Below, piece after piece: positions 1-7,130 of a stretch of 21,405 nt of DNA. The number at the start of each line of letters is the position of its first letter. Position 1 is the first letter of the stretch. Where the stretch lies: the NCBI GenBank assembly GCA_937874965.1, contig CALNCD010000186.1:1-21405 (forward strand), read 5' to 3'. Source of the DNA: an uncultured Erysipelotrichaceae bacterium. GTDB taxonomy: Bacteria > Bacillota_I > Bacilli_A > Erysipelotrichales > Erysipelotrichaceae. The position numbers were made by a program, and so were the translations under genes. The notes beneath the pieces were generated by a model. The model saw nothing but the letters and a program-made list of their open reading frames with translations. It searched no databases and was not told where the DNA came from.

Positions 1-7
1 ATCTTTT

Positions 8-1030
8 ATGAAGACAAATGAAGTTGAACGAAAACTGGGCATATCCAAGCAAACCCTTTTCTTTTATGAAAGCGAAGGACTGGTTTCAATTGATCGGGAT
101 GAGAATGGGTATCGGAATTACTCGGATGAAGCGATTCAGGTACTGGCGCTTATCAAATATCTGCGAAATCTTGATTTAAGCATTGATGACATCAAGCTGT
201 TGCTTGAGAACAAGCGTTCATTTCATGAAATACTAGCACTGAAATCAGCGTATCTTGATCAAATGATTGAGAGTCAAAATGAACTGCTTGCATCAATAAA
301 TACTCTCAGGGACAGCGAAGTACCGTTGATTCCATCGATTCTTACTCTTGAAAAAGAGTTGACCCGCTATCCGCTGAGCTACTGGAAATCGACCCCTGCA
401 GTTTCTATCGGAAGACGATTGACACGAGGACTTATCTTCCGATGGATACTCGTGTATAGCCTTATTTCGCTTATGCTTAGTTTTATCATCAGTTACAGAT
501 TCAATCCAGGACAGTCAGGGATCAGTCGGACCTGGATAGGGTTTATTGTGTTCATGCTTTTATTCGCTGTTATTTCTGTTCTCATCCTGTCTGATAAGAT
601 CCCAAGCGGCTATCCGTTATTTTCGTCCCGGTTTTTATGCGTTGAGTTCATAGAATCCGGGTTGCGGTATTATCAGCCGAAAGGTATTCGAGAAAATACG
701 GCATATGTTGTTTCGGTCATTCGAGGAGAGCCGGTATTATCCTTTAAAGCCTATGAAGAAATTGAGAAAATCAGCATAAGAAGACATAAACGCTATATGC
801 GCCCAAGCGTATATCCTGCCTATGCGCCGGCCATTGGCATTGATTCTTGTGATTTTATCTTTTCTTTTACTGATCATACGTCTATCTATCTCTATGCACC
901 GCTGATCCTGAACAATGATTCAGAATTAATAGCCCATATTATTACCGATAAAAAACTAAAAATCGATGACCCTGAGAAGATGCTTGATTCATTCATGTCT
1001 GGTCATGATGGAACCAAGGAATCTGTTTGA
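8..1030 (+). CDS. MerR-family regulator with two membrane segments
   Basis: This 340-residue protein starts with a MerR-type winged helix (about residues 1-70): TNEVERKLGISKQTLFFYES, then a wing with NGYRNYSDEAI and a YLRNLDLSIDDIKLLL helix. A short helix (75-100) would form the usual dimer coiled coil. Unlike standard MerR proteins, two strongly hydrophobic segments follow (about 143-163 and 175-195), then a soluble C-terminal domain of about 140 residues (200-340) that I do not recognise. I infer a membrane-tethered DNA-binding protein whose C-terminal domain senses a signal. No metal-binding cysteine cluster is visible. The ATG at 8 fits the family N-terminus, but the ribosome site lies at or beyond the window edge. 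It is followed by about 550 bases without an intact gene, so its target is not obvious; it may control itself or genes to the left. Confidence 0.75.
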   Translation: MKTNEVERKLGISKQTLFFYESEGLVSIDRDENGYRNYSDEAIQVLALIKYLRNLDLSIDDIKLLLENKRSFHEILALKSAYLDQMIESQNELLASINTLRDSEVPLIPSILTLEKELTRYPLSYWKSTPAVSIGRRLTRGLIFRWILVYSLISLMLSFIISYRFNPGQSGISRTWIGFIVFMLLFAVISVLILSDKIPSGYPLFSSRFLCVEFIESGLRYYQPKGIRENTAYVVSVIRGEPVLSFKAYEEIEKISIRRHKRYMRPSVYPAYAPAIGIDSCDFIFSFTDHTSIYLYAPLILNNDSELIAHIITDKKLKIDDPEKMLDSFMSGHDGTKESV

Positions 1031-1300
1031 AATCGCAAAAAGATGAAGGAAGTAATCGCACAGTTTCCTGTACTGAGAAGCATTCCAGACTAAACAAGTC
1101 CAGGGGGAAGGATTACCGGCAACAAGAAAAAGTGCCAAACCTAAAAAGGCATATTTATAAAGAAACACATTCGTACGAGGGAGCATCGTGACTAAAGTCT
1201 CCTATTTGCAGAAGGTAAACGCCGATCGTGGTGCAATGCCGTTGGGGGAGTACGTGGAATTCTACTGAAACAGTTCAATGCTGTTTTGCTATTGCGATAA

Positions 1301-1498
1301 ATTGGCGATGCGACCTGGAATTCCTTCGCTGATGGTTCTATTGACTCCAAACCATAGGCCGAAGGCCATGGACAAATACCGGCAGAGTATTATCTGGAAA
1401 TAACGGAGTTTTTTCGTCTGCATTATCCGTTTAATGAAATTCTGCATTGAATCACGATGGGCGCTTGTTTCAGGGAACTGAGTTATGGAAATAAATAG
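1301..1498 (+). pseudogene. Possible decayed coding fragment in a gene-poor stretch
   Basis: The interval 1031-1510 has no intact gene. One forward frame from 1301 to 1498 reads as convincing protein, for example PAEYYLEITEFFRLHYPFNE, but is broken by TAG at 1355-1357 and TGA at 1448-1450 and has no start codon. A second frame from GTG 1188, with an AGGGAG site just before it, runs 26 codons to TGA at 1266 and may be an earlier, frameshifted part of the same relic. I cannot name the family. The rest of the stretch shows nothing I recognise. A chance open frame remains possible. Confidence 0.3.
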
Positions 1499-1510
1499 AA
1501 AGATTTCCTA

Positions 1511-1529
1511 AATGAGAATGATTCTCATT
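1511..1529. promoter_or_regulatory. Perfect Fur-family box
   Basis: AATGAGAATGATTCTCATT is a perfect 9-1-9 inverted repeat centred at 1520. Its core TGAGAAT-G-ATTCTCA follows the 7-1-7 layout of Fur-type operators (TGATAAT-N-ATTATCA). It touches the -35 element of the cupin promoter, so a bound Fur-family protein would block RNA polymerase. The GAGAATG/CATTCTC form resembles an iron (Fur) box more than a PerR or Zur site, but the exact regulator is an inference. Confidence 0.7.
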
Positions 1530-1556
1530 GATTATTTGATGAAAGAGGACTATCAT
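1528..1556 (+). promoter_or_regulatory. Sigma-A promoter of the cupin gene
   Basis: A -35 TTGATT (1528-1533) and a -10 TATCAT (1551-1556) are separated by exactly 17 bases. Transcription would start near 1563, giving a leader of about 17 bases that holds the GGAGG site at 1569-1573. Confidence 0.6.
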
Positions 1557-1579
1557 TAAGGTAGAAGTGGAGGTAGTGT

Positions 1580-1999
1580 ATGTATAACTATGAAGATCGT
1601 GGCCGAAAGCCGGTCGTCGAAGACATTGAAGGAATGACGTTGGAAAATGAGAATTTCAGAACAACGATTTGGACGGGAAGCAAGCTTCAGGTGACTTTGA
1701 TGGTTATTCAGCCGGGTGATGATATCGGGTTGGAGATTCATGAAGGGATTGATCAATTTCTGAGGATTGAACAAGGAACAGGATTATGTGAGATGGGACC
1801 TGCAAAAGATAATCTGACGTTTAAAGAAGATGTAAAGGCCGATTTTGCGATCTTTGTGCCTGCAGATACCTGGCACAATGTAACGAATACAGGGACTGAA
1901 CCCTTGAAACTCTATACCATCTATGCTGGACCGGATCATGTTAAGGGAACGGTTCATGTGACGCATGAAGATGCGGAAAATGACCCGAACGAACATTAA
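1580..1999 (+). CDS. Small cupin-domain protein
   Basis: This 139-residue single-domain cupin belongs to a common bacterial family of mannose-6-phosphate-isomerase-like small cupins. Cupin motif 1 is around PGDDIGLEIHEGIDQFLRIE (45-64) with E52, H54 and Q59 as candidate metal ligands; motif 2 is around VPADTWHNVTNTG (93-105) with H99. The beta-barrel ends near the conserved KLYTIYAGPDHVKGTVH. No signal peptide or membrane segment is present, so it should be cytoplasmic. Its reaction is not known from sequence. A GGAGG site lies six bases before the ATG. It stands alone between its own promoter and terminator, and the Fur-like box implies control by iron or a related metal or peroxide signal. 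Confidence 0.85.
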   Translation: MYNYEDRGRKPVVEDIEGMTLENENFRTTIWTGSKLQVTLMVIQPGDDIGLEIHEGIDQFLRIEQGTGLCEMGPAKDNLTFKEDVKADFAIFVPADTWHNVTNTGTEPLKLYTIYAGPDHVKGTVHVTHEDAENDPNEH

Positions 2000-2041
2000 G
2001 CCCTGAACATATCCAGTGTTTGATGGATTAAGGATATTACG

Positions 2042-2067
2042 GATTACCCTAGGGGTAATCTTTTTTT
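2042..2067 (+). terminator. Rho-independent terminator after the cupin gene
   Basis: GATTACCC (2042-2049) pairs with GGGTAATC (2053-2060) around a three-base loop, followed by seven T residues (2061-2067). It ends the one-gene cupin transcript. Confidence 0.85.
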
Positions 2068-2137
2068 GTGGTGATCTTGCTGGAATCATGAGCGTTAGTA
2101 TACTTCTTGCACGTTAAAGAAACGCAGGTTCGTATAG

Positions 2138-2143
2138 TATAAT
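2138..2143 (+). promoter_or_regulatory. Probable -10 element of the ascorbate-type PTS operon
   Basis: A perfect TATAAT lies 40 bases before the first ATG of the operon. No good -35 sits at the right distance: TTAAAG at 2114-2119 is 18 bases away and weak, and TTGCAC at 2107-2112 is too far. A weak -35 would fit a promoter that needs help from an activator, such as the PRD protein encoded next. Confidence 0.4.
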
Positions 2144-2182
2144 GATCCATTAAAGGATACACTTTATACAGGAGGAAGCTTT

Positions 2183-4147
2183 ATGTACGAAATATCCAGA
2201 CGACAAAGTAAATTAATACTTTATTTGCTTTCTAAAACTGCTTATTCGTCCTATGAATCTTTGGTGAAGACATTGAATATCAGCAAGCGGATGATCCAAT
2301 ATGATTTTGCTTACCTTGAACCGATTTTAAATGCATCCGGAATCACGATCGAACGCAAACGGAACAGCGGTATTCGATTGATCGGCAATCAACAGAATCT
2401 GAATAAAATGCTGATTCAACTGAAGCAGGCTGATTCTCTTGTGCTGGAAGGTGATGATCGGACATTGCTCATTGTGCTGGTATTGCTTACCAATGAGTTT
2501 GTGACCTATGAAGATTTAGGCAGCATGCTCCAGCTGAGCCGTCAGACGATGATCAATCATATCCATGAAGTGGATCGCTATCTCATGAACCGTAATCTGG
2601 TTGTCTTGAAACAAACAGGGAGGGGTCTGCGCATTGCCGGGGATGAAGTTATTATCCGATCCACCTTCTTCGAATGCATTATGCTTCTCCAGCCTCATTA
2701 TCCTGGGGATGGAGTGTTTCAAGACCTGATTATCTCAGTCTGTGCTTTGGAAGATGAATTCAATCAGAGCCGGGAATTCATCCAAAGACTTCAGGAATTA
2801 AGCAGCACGCCAATTAATGCTGAAGCGGGGCTTGATATGCAGATTGCCTATGTTTTTAAACGGATTAACCTCGGGAACATAATTCAGGATGCAGTGATCG
2901 CCAAAACGAAGGGTGAACACTTGGATGAGCTGAAGATACTTATCCAGCAGCAAGTCTCGAATTCAAGTGAACACGCATATCTTTACCAGCTGGTCATTCT
3001 GAATTTGAATTCCCAGCGGATCGATGCTAGTCTGGCATTCAGTTTTGCTCATGCTGATGAAGCTCAATCGCTTGCTAATTTCCTTTATGAAAAATTAGCT
3101 GAAGTGATCGATGTGAGTGTTTCAGAGAAAACGGTATTCATCGATGGCCTCGCTCGACACCTTCAAGTGGCACTCTATCGGATGTATAACGGATTGGCAA
3201 TCAAAAATGAAATGACGAAAGCCATCCGTCTAAGCATTCCATTATTCTATGATTTCACGTCACGCGAAATCCGTCGCTTCTACCGCCATCAAACCTTTGT
3301 CTTCGATGAAAATGAAATTGCCTATATTTCGATGTATATTGCCTCGGTATTTGAAGAAAAACTCAGAGAACATCAACCGATGAAGATTCTGATCATATGT
3401 GCATTCGGTATCGCAACATCGTCCTTGCTCATGACACGCCTGCGACAGATTATCCCGGATCAGGAAATACTGGGGCCCATAGCCTTGCAGGATATGTCAA
3501 CCTGGGTTCAGCGCAATGATATTGATCTGATTATCTCGACATCCAATCTGCCGATGACCCTTGAACAAGAAGTCATTGTGGTGAATCCACTGCTGTATCC
3601 AGAAGATGTTGATCGCATTAAGGAGTCCTTGGTTCAAAGTTCCTATTTAAGTCTATGCAGGCGGGTTCTTTATTCCTTTCAGAATTCACAGGGAGAGAGT
3701 GATACTGCGGTTGGACTGGGAAATATTATTCCCGAACGGAATATTGCCATCAGTGATGACTATCTGACTTGGCAAGACGCGATCCGACATGCTGCTTCTC
3801 CCTTGGTCAGTGATGGAAGTATTTCCTCCAATTATGTGGAAAAGATGATTGAAGCGGTTATAAATCTTGGAACATATATGATCTTGACAGAAGGAACAGC
3901 ATATGTCCATGCGGGTGTGGATGATGGCATTGTCAGGCACTGTCTTTCTCTTCTTGTATTAAGGCATCCCGTGATATTCGGTGAATCGGAGAGTAAGCGT
4001 GTGAGCAATATTGTCGTTCTTGGCCTTAAAGACAAAGATAATGATAATTTCATTGATCTGGTGTATATCTTTGAAAATAAGAGGAATCAGGAAAAACTGA
4101 AATCCGAGACTCTAGCAATTGCAGATATAGTAGAAATGAGACGATAA
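2183..4147 (+). CDS. PRD-containing PTS transcriptional activator (BglG/MtlR type)
   Basis: A 654-residue multidomain regulator of PTS operons. In order: an N-terminal winged helix (about 5-65), a second Mga-type helix-turn-helix (about 90-155), a poorly conserved PRD1 region (about 165-275), PRD2 (about 290-395), an EIIB-like domain (about 400-485) beginning KILIICAFGIATSSLL with C406, and an EIIA-like domain (about 515-654) with probable phospho-histidine H576 in AYVHAGVDDG. It would sense transporter phosphorylation through PRD2, EIIB and EIIA and activate transcription. PRD2 keeps its first histidine (H326, ARHLQVALYR), but the second usual position reads SMYIAS, with tyrosine 385 in place of histidine. 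A GGAGG site at 2171-2175 precedes the ATG. It heads the operon with EIIA, EIIB, EIIC and a SIS protein. Confidence 0.88.
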   Translation: MYEISRRQSKLILYLLSKTAYSSYESLVKTLNISKRMIQYDFAYLEPILNASGITIERKRNSGIRLIGNQQNLNKMLIQLKQADSLVLEGDDRTLLIVLVLLTNEFVTYEDLGSMLQLSRQTMINHIHEVDRYLMNRNLVVLKQTGRGLRIAGDEVIIRSTFFECIMLLQPHYPGDGVFQDLIISVCALEDEFNQSREFIQRLQELSSTPINAEAGLDMQIAYVFKRINLGNIIQDAVIAKTKGEHLDELKILIQQQVSNSSEHAYLYQLVILNLNSQRIDASLAFSFAHADEAQSLANFLYEKLAEVIDVSVSEKTVFIDGLARHLQVALYRMYNGLAIKNEMTKAIRLSIPLFYDFTSREIRRFYRHQTFVFDENEIAYISMYIASVFEEKLREHQPMKILIICAFGIATSSLLMTRLRQIIPDQEILGPIALQDMSTWVQRNDIDLIISTSNLPMTLEQEVIVVNPLLYPEDVDRIKESLVQSSYLSLCRRVLYSFQNSQGESDTAVGLGNIIPERNIAISDDYLTWQDAIRHAASPLVSDGSISSNYVEKMIEAVINLGTYMILTEGTAYVHAGVDDGIVRHCLSLLVLRHPVIFGESESKRVSNIVVLGLKDKDNDNFIDLVYIFENKRNQEKLKSETLAIADIVEMRR

Positions 4148-4150
4148 ACC

Positions 4151-4594
4151 ATGGAAATTGTAAGATGTGAACATATCGAGGCTAATGTGAATAATTCAAA
4201 TGATTGGAAGCACGCGATTTACCTGAGCGGTGAATTACTGCTCCGGACAGGGGATATTACCGAAGCATATATTGATGCGATGATCTCTTCGGTTGACGAG
4301 CTTGGTCCTTATATTGTCATCAGTCCTGGATTCGCTTTAGCGCATGCCCAGCCTTCTGAAACTGTTCTTCATAATTCTATTTCACTGATTTCCTTAGCTA
4401 CACCTGTTGAATTCCACAGTAAGAATGATCCTGTGCGAATCGTCATGTGTATCGCGTGCCGCGATCGGAATGCACATATGGCATCCTTGCAACGTGTGGC
4501 TAAGCAATTGCTGACTCCAGGAATTATCGAGAATCTTTCCAAGGCAAAGACAAAGGAGGAGCTTTATGAATTAATAAATGCTGAACGAGAATAG
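4151..4594 (+). CDS. PTS EIIA, ascorbate/mannitol-fructose type
   Basis: This 147-residue cytoplasmic phosphocarrier would take phosphate from HPr and pass it to the EIIB encoded next. The core GPYIVISPGFALAHAQP (about 52-68) holds the phospho-accepting H65, and the second conserved histidine of the family is likely H109 in DRNAHMASLQ. Similarity is to UlaC-type EIIA proteins of the ascorbate/galactitol group. It begins three bases after the regulator stop codon and has no strong ribosome site, which suggests translational coupling. Substrate cannot be read from this subunit. Confidence 0.85.
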   Translation: MEIVRCEHIEANVNNSNDWKHAIYLSGELLLRTGDITEAYIDAMISSVDELGPYIVISPGFALAHAQPSETVLHNSISLISLATPVEFHSKNDPVRIVMCIACRDRNAHMASLQRVAKQLLTPGIIENLSKAKTKEELYELINAERE

Positions 4595-4623
4595 ATAGAA
4601 TCATGAAAGAAGGAGATTGATTT

Positions 4624-4923
4624 ATGGTTAGAATTCAAACTGTGTGCGGCTTCGGCCTTGGTTCTTCCTTGATGTTGAAGATGAACATCGATACGATATT
4701 GAAAGACAACTCAATTCGTGCGGAAACATTCTGCGGTGATGTTGCTTCTTGTACATCAAATGATTGCTCAGTCATCTTTATTTCTCGGGATCTGGGGGAC
4801 AGAATTAAAGACAGAACCAAAGTTCCGGTTGTCATTATCGACAATTTTATGGACAAGGATGAAGTAAGAACAAAAGTGCTTGACTACTTTAGTGGTCTAG
4901 AGAAAGAAGGAGAAAACGAATGA
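4624..4923 (+). CDS. PTS EIIB, ascorbate type
   Basis: A 99-residue EIIB of the UlaB/SgaB kind. The phosphocysteine loop CGFGLGSSLMLKMN starts at C8, followed by the alternating strands and helices of a small Rossmann-like EIIB fold. It accepts phosphate from the upstream EIIA and phosphorylates the sugar as it passes through the EIIC. A good AGGAG site precedes the ATG, and the gene overlaps the EIIC gene by four bases (ATGA), the normal arrangement for this PTS family. Confidence 0.88.
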   Translation: MVRIQTVCGFGLGSSLMLKMNIDTILKDNSIRAETFCGDVASCTSNDCSVIFISRDLGDRIKDRTKVPVVIIDNFMDKDEVRTKVLDYFSGLEKEGENE

Positions 4924-6200
4924 AGATAGTTCTCGATTTTATTGTGAATGAAATATTCGGGCAAGGGGCAATATTTCTGGCATTGATAGCGCTCATCGGA
5001 TTGGTGCTGCAGAAGAAGCCTTTTTCAGAGATTGTTCGCGGAACAATGATGACTGCAATTGGATTCTTTGTCTTGTCTGCAGGAACATCCTTGATTACCG
5101 GAAATTCAATCAACGGGATTTCCGCTGCCTTTAATACATTGCTTCCTACGTCCACCTCGCCCGCGAATGTGGATATCGGAACTCAGTATGGAACGCAGAT
5201 CGGTATCGTAATGGTGCTCGCTTTTCTGATTAATATTCTGGTTGCTCGTTACACCAAGTGGAAATCAGTATTCTTGACAGGTCATATGCTTTACTGGTTT
5301 CCGTTTGTGTTCATAGCGGCAGGTGTTGATGCCGGGTTAACGGGTACCAAGCTGGTTATTCTTGCTGCGTTATTCACAGCGGTCTACATGATTGTCTCTC
5401 CGAATCTGATGCGTCCGTTCGTTAAGCAAGTCACCGGGGATGATTCATTTACAATTGGACATCCGACAACCATACTTTCCGTGATTTCTGGATTGTTGGG
5501 GAAAGTCGTTGGCAATAAGGAACAATCCACTGAAAAACTGAATTTCCCGAAATCCTTGGGATTCTTAAGGGAAGTCTCCATTACCGGATCCATCGTCATT
5601 GCCTTGACCTATATCGTGATGGCTGTCCTGCTTCAAGTGAACGGTTACTCTGCCGCCGAAGTCTGGGGATATGCCCAGGGAACAACCGGTATCTTTACCT
5701 ATATCTTTACACATGCCATCTACTTCGGTGTCGGTGTGACTGTATTGCTGCAAGGGGTCAGAATGCTGATTGCAGAGATTGTGCCAGCTTTCAAAGGAAT
5801 TGCTGATAAATTTGTACCTGGTGCTATTCCGGCATTGGATTGTCCGGTCTTATTTCCGTATGCTCCCAATGCCTTGATTATCGGGTTTATGGTTTCTATG
5901 GTCACATCCATCATAACTATTATACTGACGGCGGGGATGTTCCCGACCGTGATTATTCCACTGACATTTACCTGTTTCTTTGAAATCGGGACTGCAGCAA
6001 TTATCGGCAACGCAACTGGAGGAATCAGAGGCTGTATTATCGGTTCTGCAGTTGCCGGTATCCTTATGGTGTTTCTTGTTGGATTTGGTTCGTACTTCTT
6101 CAATAATACCATCCAATCCTGGATGCTCGTCTATGGCGGTCAAGATTTCTCGCTCTGGGGAATTCTGGAAGGAATGGTTGCCCGGATTATAGGGGGTTAG
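4920..6200 (+). CDS. PTS EIIC, ascorbate (UlaA/SgaT) family permease
   Basis: A 426-residue integral membrane permease with about ten hydrophobic segments. Family landmarks include the N-terminal FIVNEIFGQGAIFLALIALI, the early QKKPFSEIVRGTMMTAIGFF region, and FPYAPNALIIGFMVS in the second half. It is slightly shorter than Escherichia coli UlaA but complete at both ends. It forms the sugar channel with the EIIA and EIIB genes before it. No L-ascorbate breakdown genes (decarboxylase, epimerases, lactonase) lie beside it. A SIS sugar-phosphate protein follows directly, so the true substrate is probably something other than ascorbate. Confidence 0.88.
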   Translation: MKIVLDFIVNEIFGQGAIFLALIALIGLVLQKKPFSEIVRGTMMTAIGFFVLSAGTSLITGNSINGISAAFNTLLPTSTSPANVDIGTQYGTQIGIVMVLAFLINILVARYTKWKSVFLTGHMLYWFPFVFIAAGVDAGLTGTKLVILAALFTAVYMIVSPNLMRPFVKQVTGDDSFTIGHPTTILSVISGLLGKVVGNKEQSTEKLNFPKSLGFLREVSITGSIVIALTYIVMAVLLQVNGYSAAEVWGYAQGTTGIFTYIFTHAIYFGVGVTVLLQGVRMLIAEIVPAFKGIADKFVPGAIPALDCPVLFPYAPNALIIGFMVSMVTSIITIILTAGMFPTVIIPLTFTCFFEIGTAAIIGNATGGIRGCIIGSAVAGILMVFLVGFGSYFFNNTIQSWMLVYGGQDFSLWGILEGMVARIIGG

Positions 6201-6941
6201 ATGAGTTACGCTTATTTTGATCGAATCCATGAAATCCTTCGTGAGGTTGAAGACACTGAAACTCATCAGATTCAAGCTGCTGTCAATCATTTGGCTGAGG
6301 GATGCATCCATGGGAAATCACTGTATGTATTCGGTGCCAGCCATGCCGGGATATTGAGTGAAGAATTGTTTTATCGGGCTGGGGGACTGATGCTTGTCAA
6401 TCCAATCTTTGCACCGGAATTAATGCTGAATAATTCTCCTGTAACCCAAACGACCCAGATGGAACAGCTTGAAGGATATGGTACTATACTTGCCCGGAAG
6501 GTTTGCTTCCAAACAGGCGATAGCTTAATTGTTCATTCCGTTTCCGGTCGAAATCCCGTATCAATCGATCTGGTTCTTGAAGCCAAGAAATCGGGTGTGC
6601 ATGTTATTTGCCTGACAAATCTCACGTATTCAAGATCAGTGTCATCACGCCATTCGAGCGGAAAAAAACTGTACGAACTTGCAGATATTGTCATCGATAA
6701 TCACGGTGATATCGGGGATGCTGCGATTTTGATGCCGAAACTGCAGCAGAAAGTTGCTCCGACTTCAACTGTTGTAGGTGCTGCAATTCTGAATACAATT
6801 GTTTCAGAAGTTGCACTGAAGTTAATTGCTTCGGGTATTTCAAAACCACCGGTATTCTATTCGGCGAATCTGGATGGCGGCAGTGATTTGAACAGTGAGT
6901 TGAGTCAGTATTATCAGCACCAGATTCATTATAAAATGTAG
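6201..6941 (+). CDS. SIS-domain sugar-phosphate protein (UPF0309-like)
   Basis: A 246-residue cytoplasmic protein with one sugar-isomerase (SIS) fold. The phosphosugar-binding start LYVFGASHAG (41-50) is followed by SEELFYRAGGLMLVNPIF (53-70), a signature of the UPF0309 group. A second phosphate-binding loop is at VHSVSGRNPVSIDLVLEAKK (111-130), where S113, S115 and R117 may hold the phosphate. Proteins of this fold isomerise, dephosphorylate-by-elimination or bind sugar phosphates. The ATG directly follows the EIIC stop (TAG then ATG) and uses the AGGGGG stretch inside the end of EIIC, so it is tightly coupled. I infer that it acts on the sugar phosphate delivered by this PTS, possibly an amino or N-acyl sugar. 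Confidence 0.8.
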   Translation: MSYAYFDRIHEILREVEDTETHQIQAAVNHLAEGCIHGKSLYVFGASHAGILSEELFYRAGGLMLVNPIFAPELMLNNSPVTQTTQMEQLEGYGTILARKVCFQTGDSLIVHSVSGRNPVSIDLVLEAKKSGVHVICLTNLTYSRSVSSRHSSGKKLYELADIVIDNHGDIGDAAILMPKLQQKVAPTSTVVGAAILNTIVSEVALKLIASGISKPPVFYSANLDGGSDLNSELSQYYQHQIHYKM

Positions 6942-6958
6942 ACGGCTTTTCAGATAAT

Positions 6959-6994
6959 ACGAGCATTCATACCAATTGAATGCTCGTTGTTTTT
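6959..6994 (+). terminator. Rho-independent terminator of the ascorbate-type PTS operon
   Basis: An 11-bp perfect stem, ACGAGCATTCA (6959-6969) with TGAATGCTCGT (6977-6987), a seven-base loop, then a T-rich tract TGTTTTT. Confidence 0.9.
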
Positions 6995-7002
6995 AAAAAG
7001 AG

Positions 7003-7051
7003 TTCCTTGATCAAAGCAGAGATGGATCAATCTGCCATCAGGGAATTTTTT
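7003..7051 (+). terminator. Second terminator-like hairpin before the YoaK-type gene
   Basis: TTCCTTGAT (7003-7011) pairs with ATCAGGGAA (7037-7045) with one G-U pair, GCAGA (7016-7020) pairs with TCTGC (7031-7035) inside, and six T residues follow (7046-7051). Read forward it is a good tandem backup terminator for the upstream operon. Confidence 0.6.
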
Positions 7052-7071
7052 CTGAGTTTTATCTCTGCTTC

Positions 7072-7100
7072 TTGACCATACAAAACGTAAGGTGTATATT
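7072..7100 (+). promoter_or_regulatory. Sigma-A promoter of the YoaK-type gene
   Basis: TTGACC (7072-7077) and TATATT (7095-7100) are 17 bases apart. The start point would be near 7107, giving a leader of about 24 bases. Confidence 0.65.
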
Positions 7101-7101
7101 A

Positions 7102-7119
7102 ATTCCATGTGTATGGAAT
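7102..7119. promoter_or_regulatory. Palindrome at the transcription start, possible operator
   Basis: ATTCCAT (7102-7108) and ATGGAAT (7113-7119) form a perfect seven-base inverted repeat with a four-base spacer, just downstream of the -10 box and across the expected start point. This is a typical place for a repressor; no regulator gene adjoins it. Confidence 0.4.
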
Positions 7120-7130
7120 GGGGTTAGAGG

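Noticed and set aside
989..1186. Minus-strand frame of 65 codons between the MerR and cupin genes
   Set aside because: No ribosome site, composition not convincing, and it partly overlaps the MerR gene end.
5720..6311. Long minus-strand frames inside the EIIC and SIS genes
   Set aside because: They are antisense to strongly supported genes and show no recognisable domain.
7014..7070. Riboswitch or classic antiterminator before the YoaK-type gene
   Set aside because: The alternative pairing uses sequence downstream of the T-tract and the YoaK promoter lies after it, so it cannot control forward read-through in the usual way.
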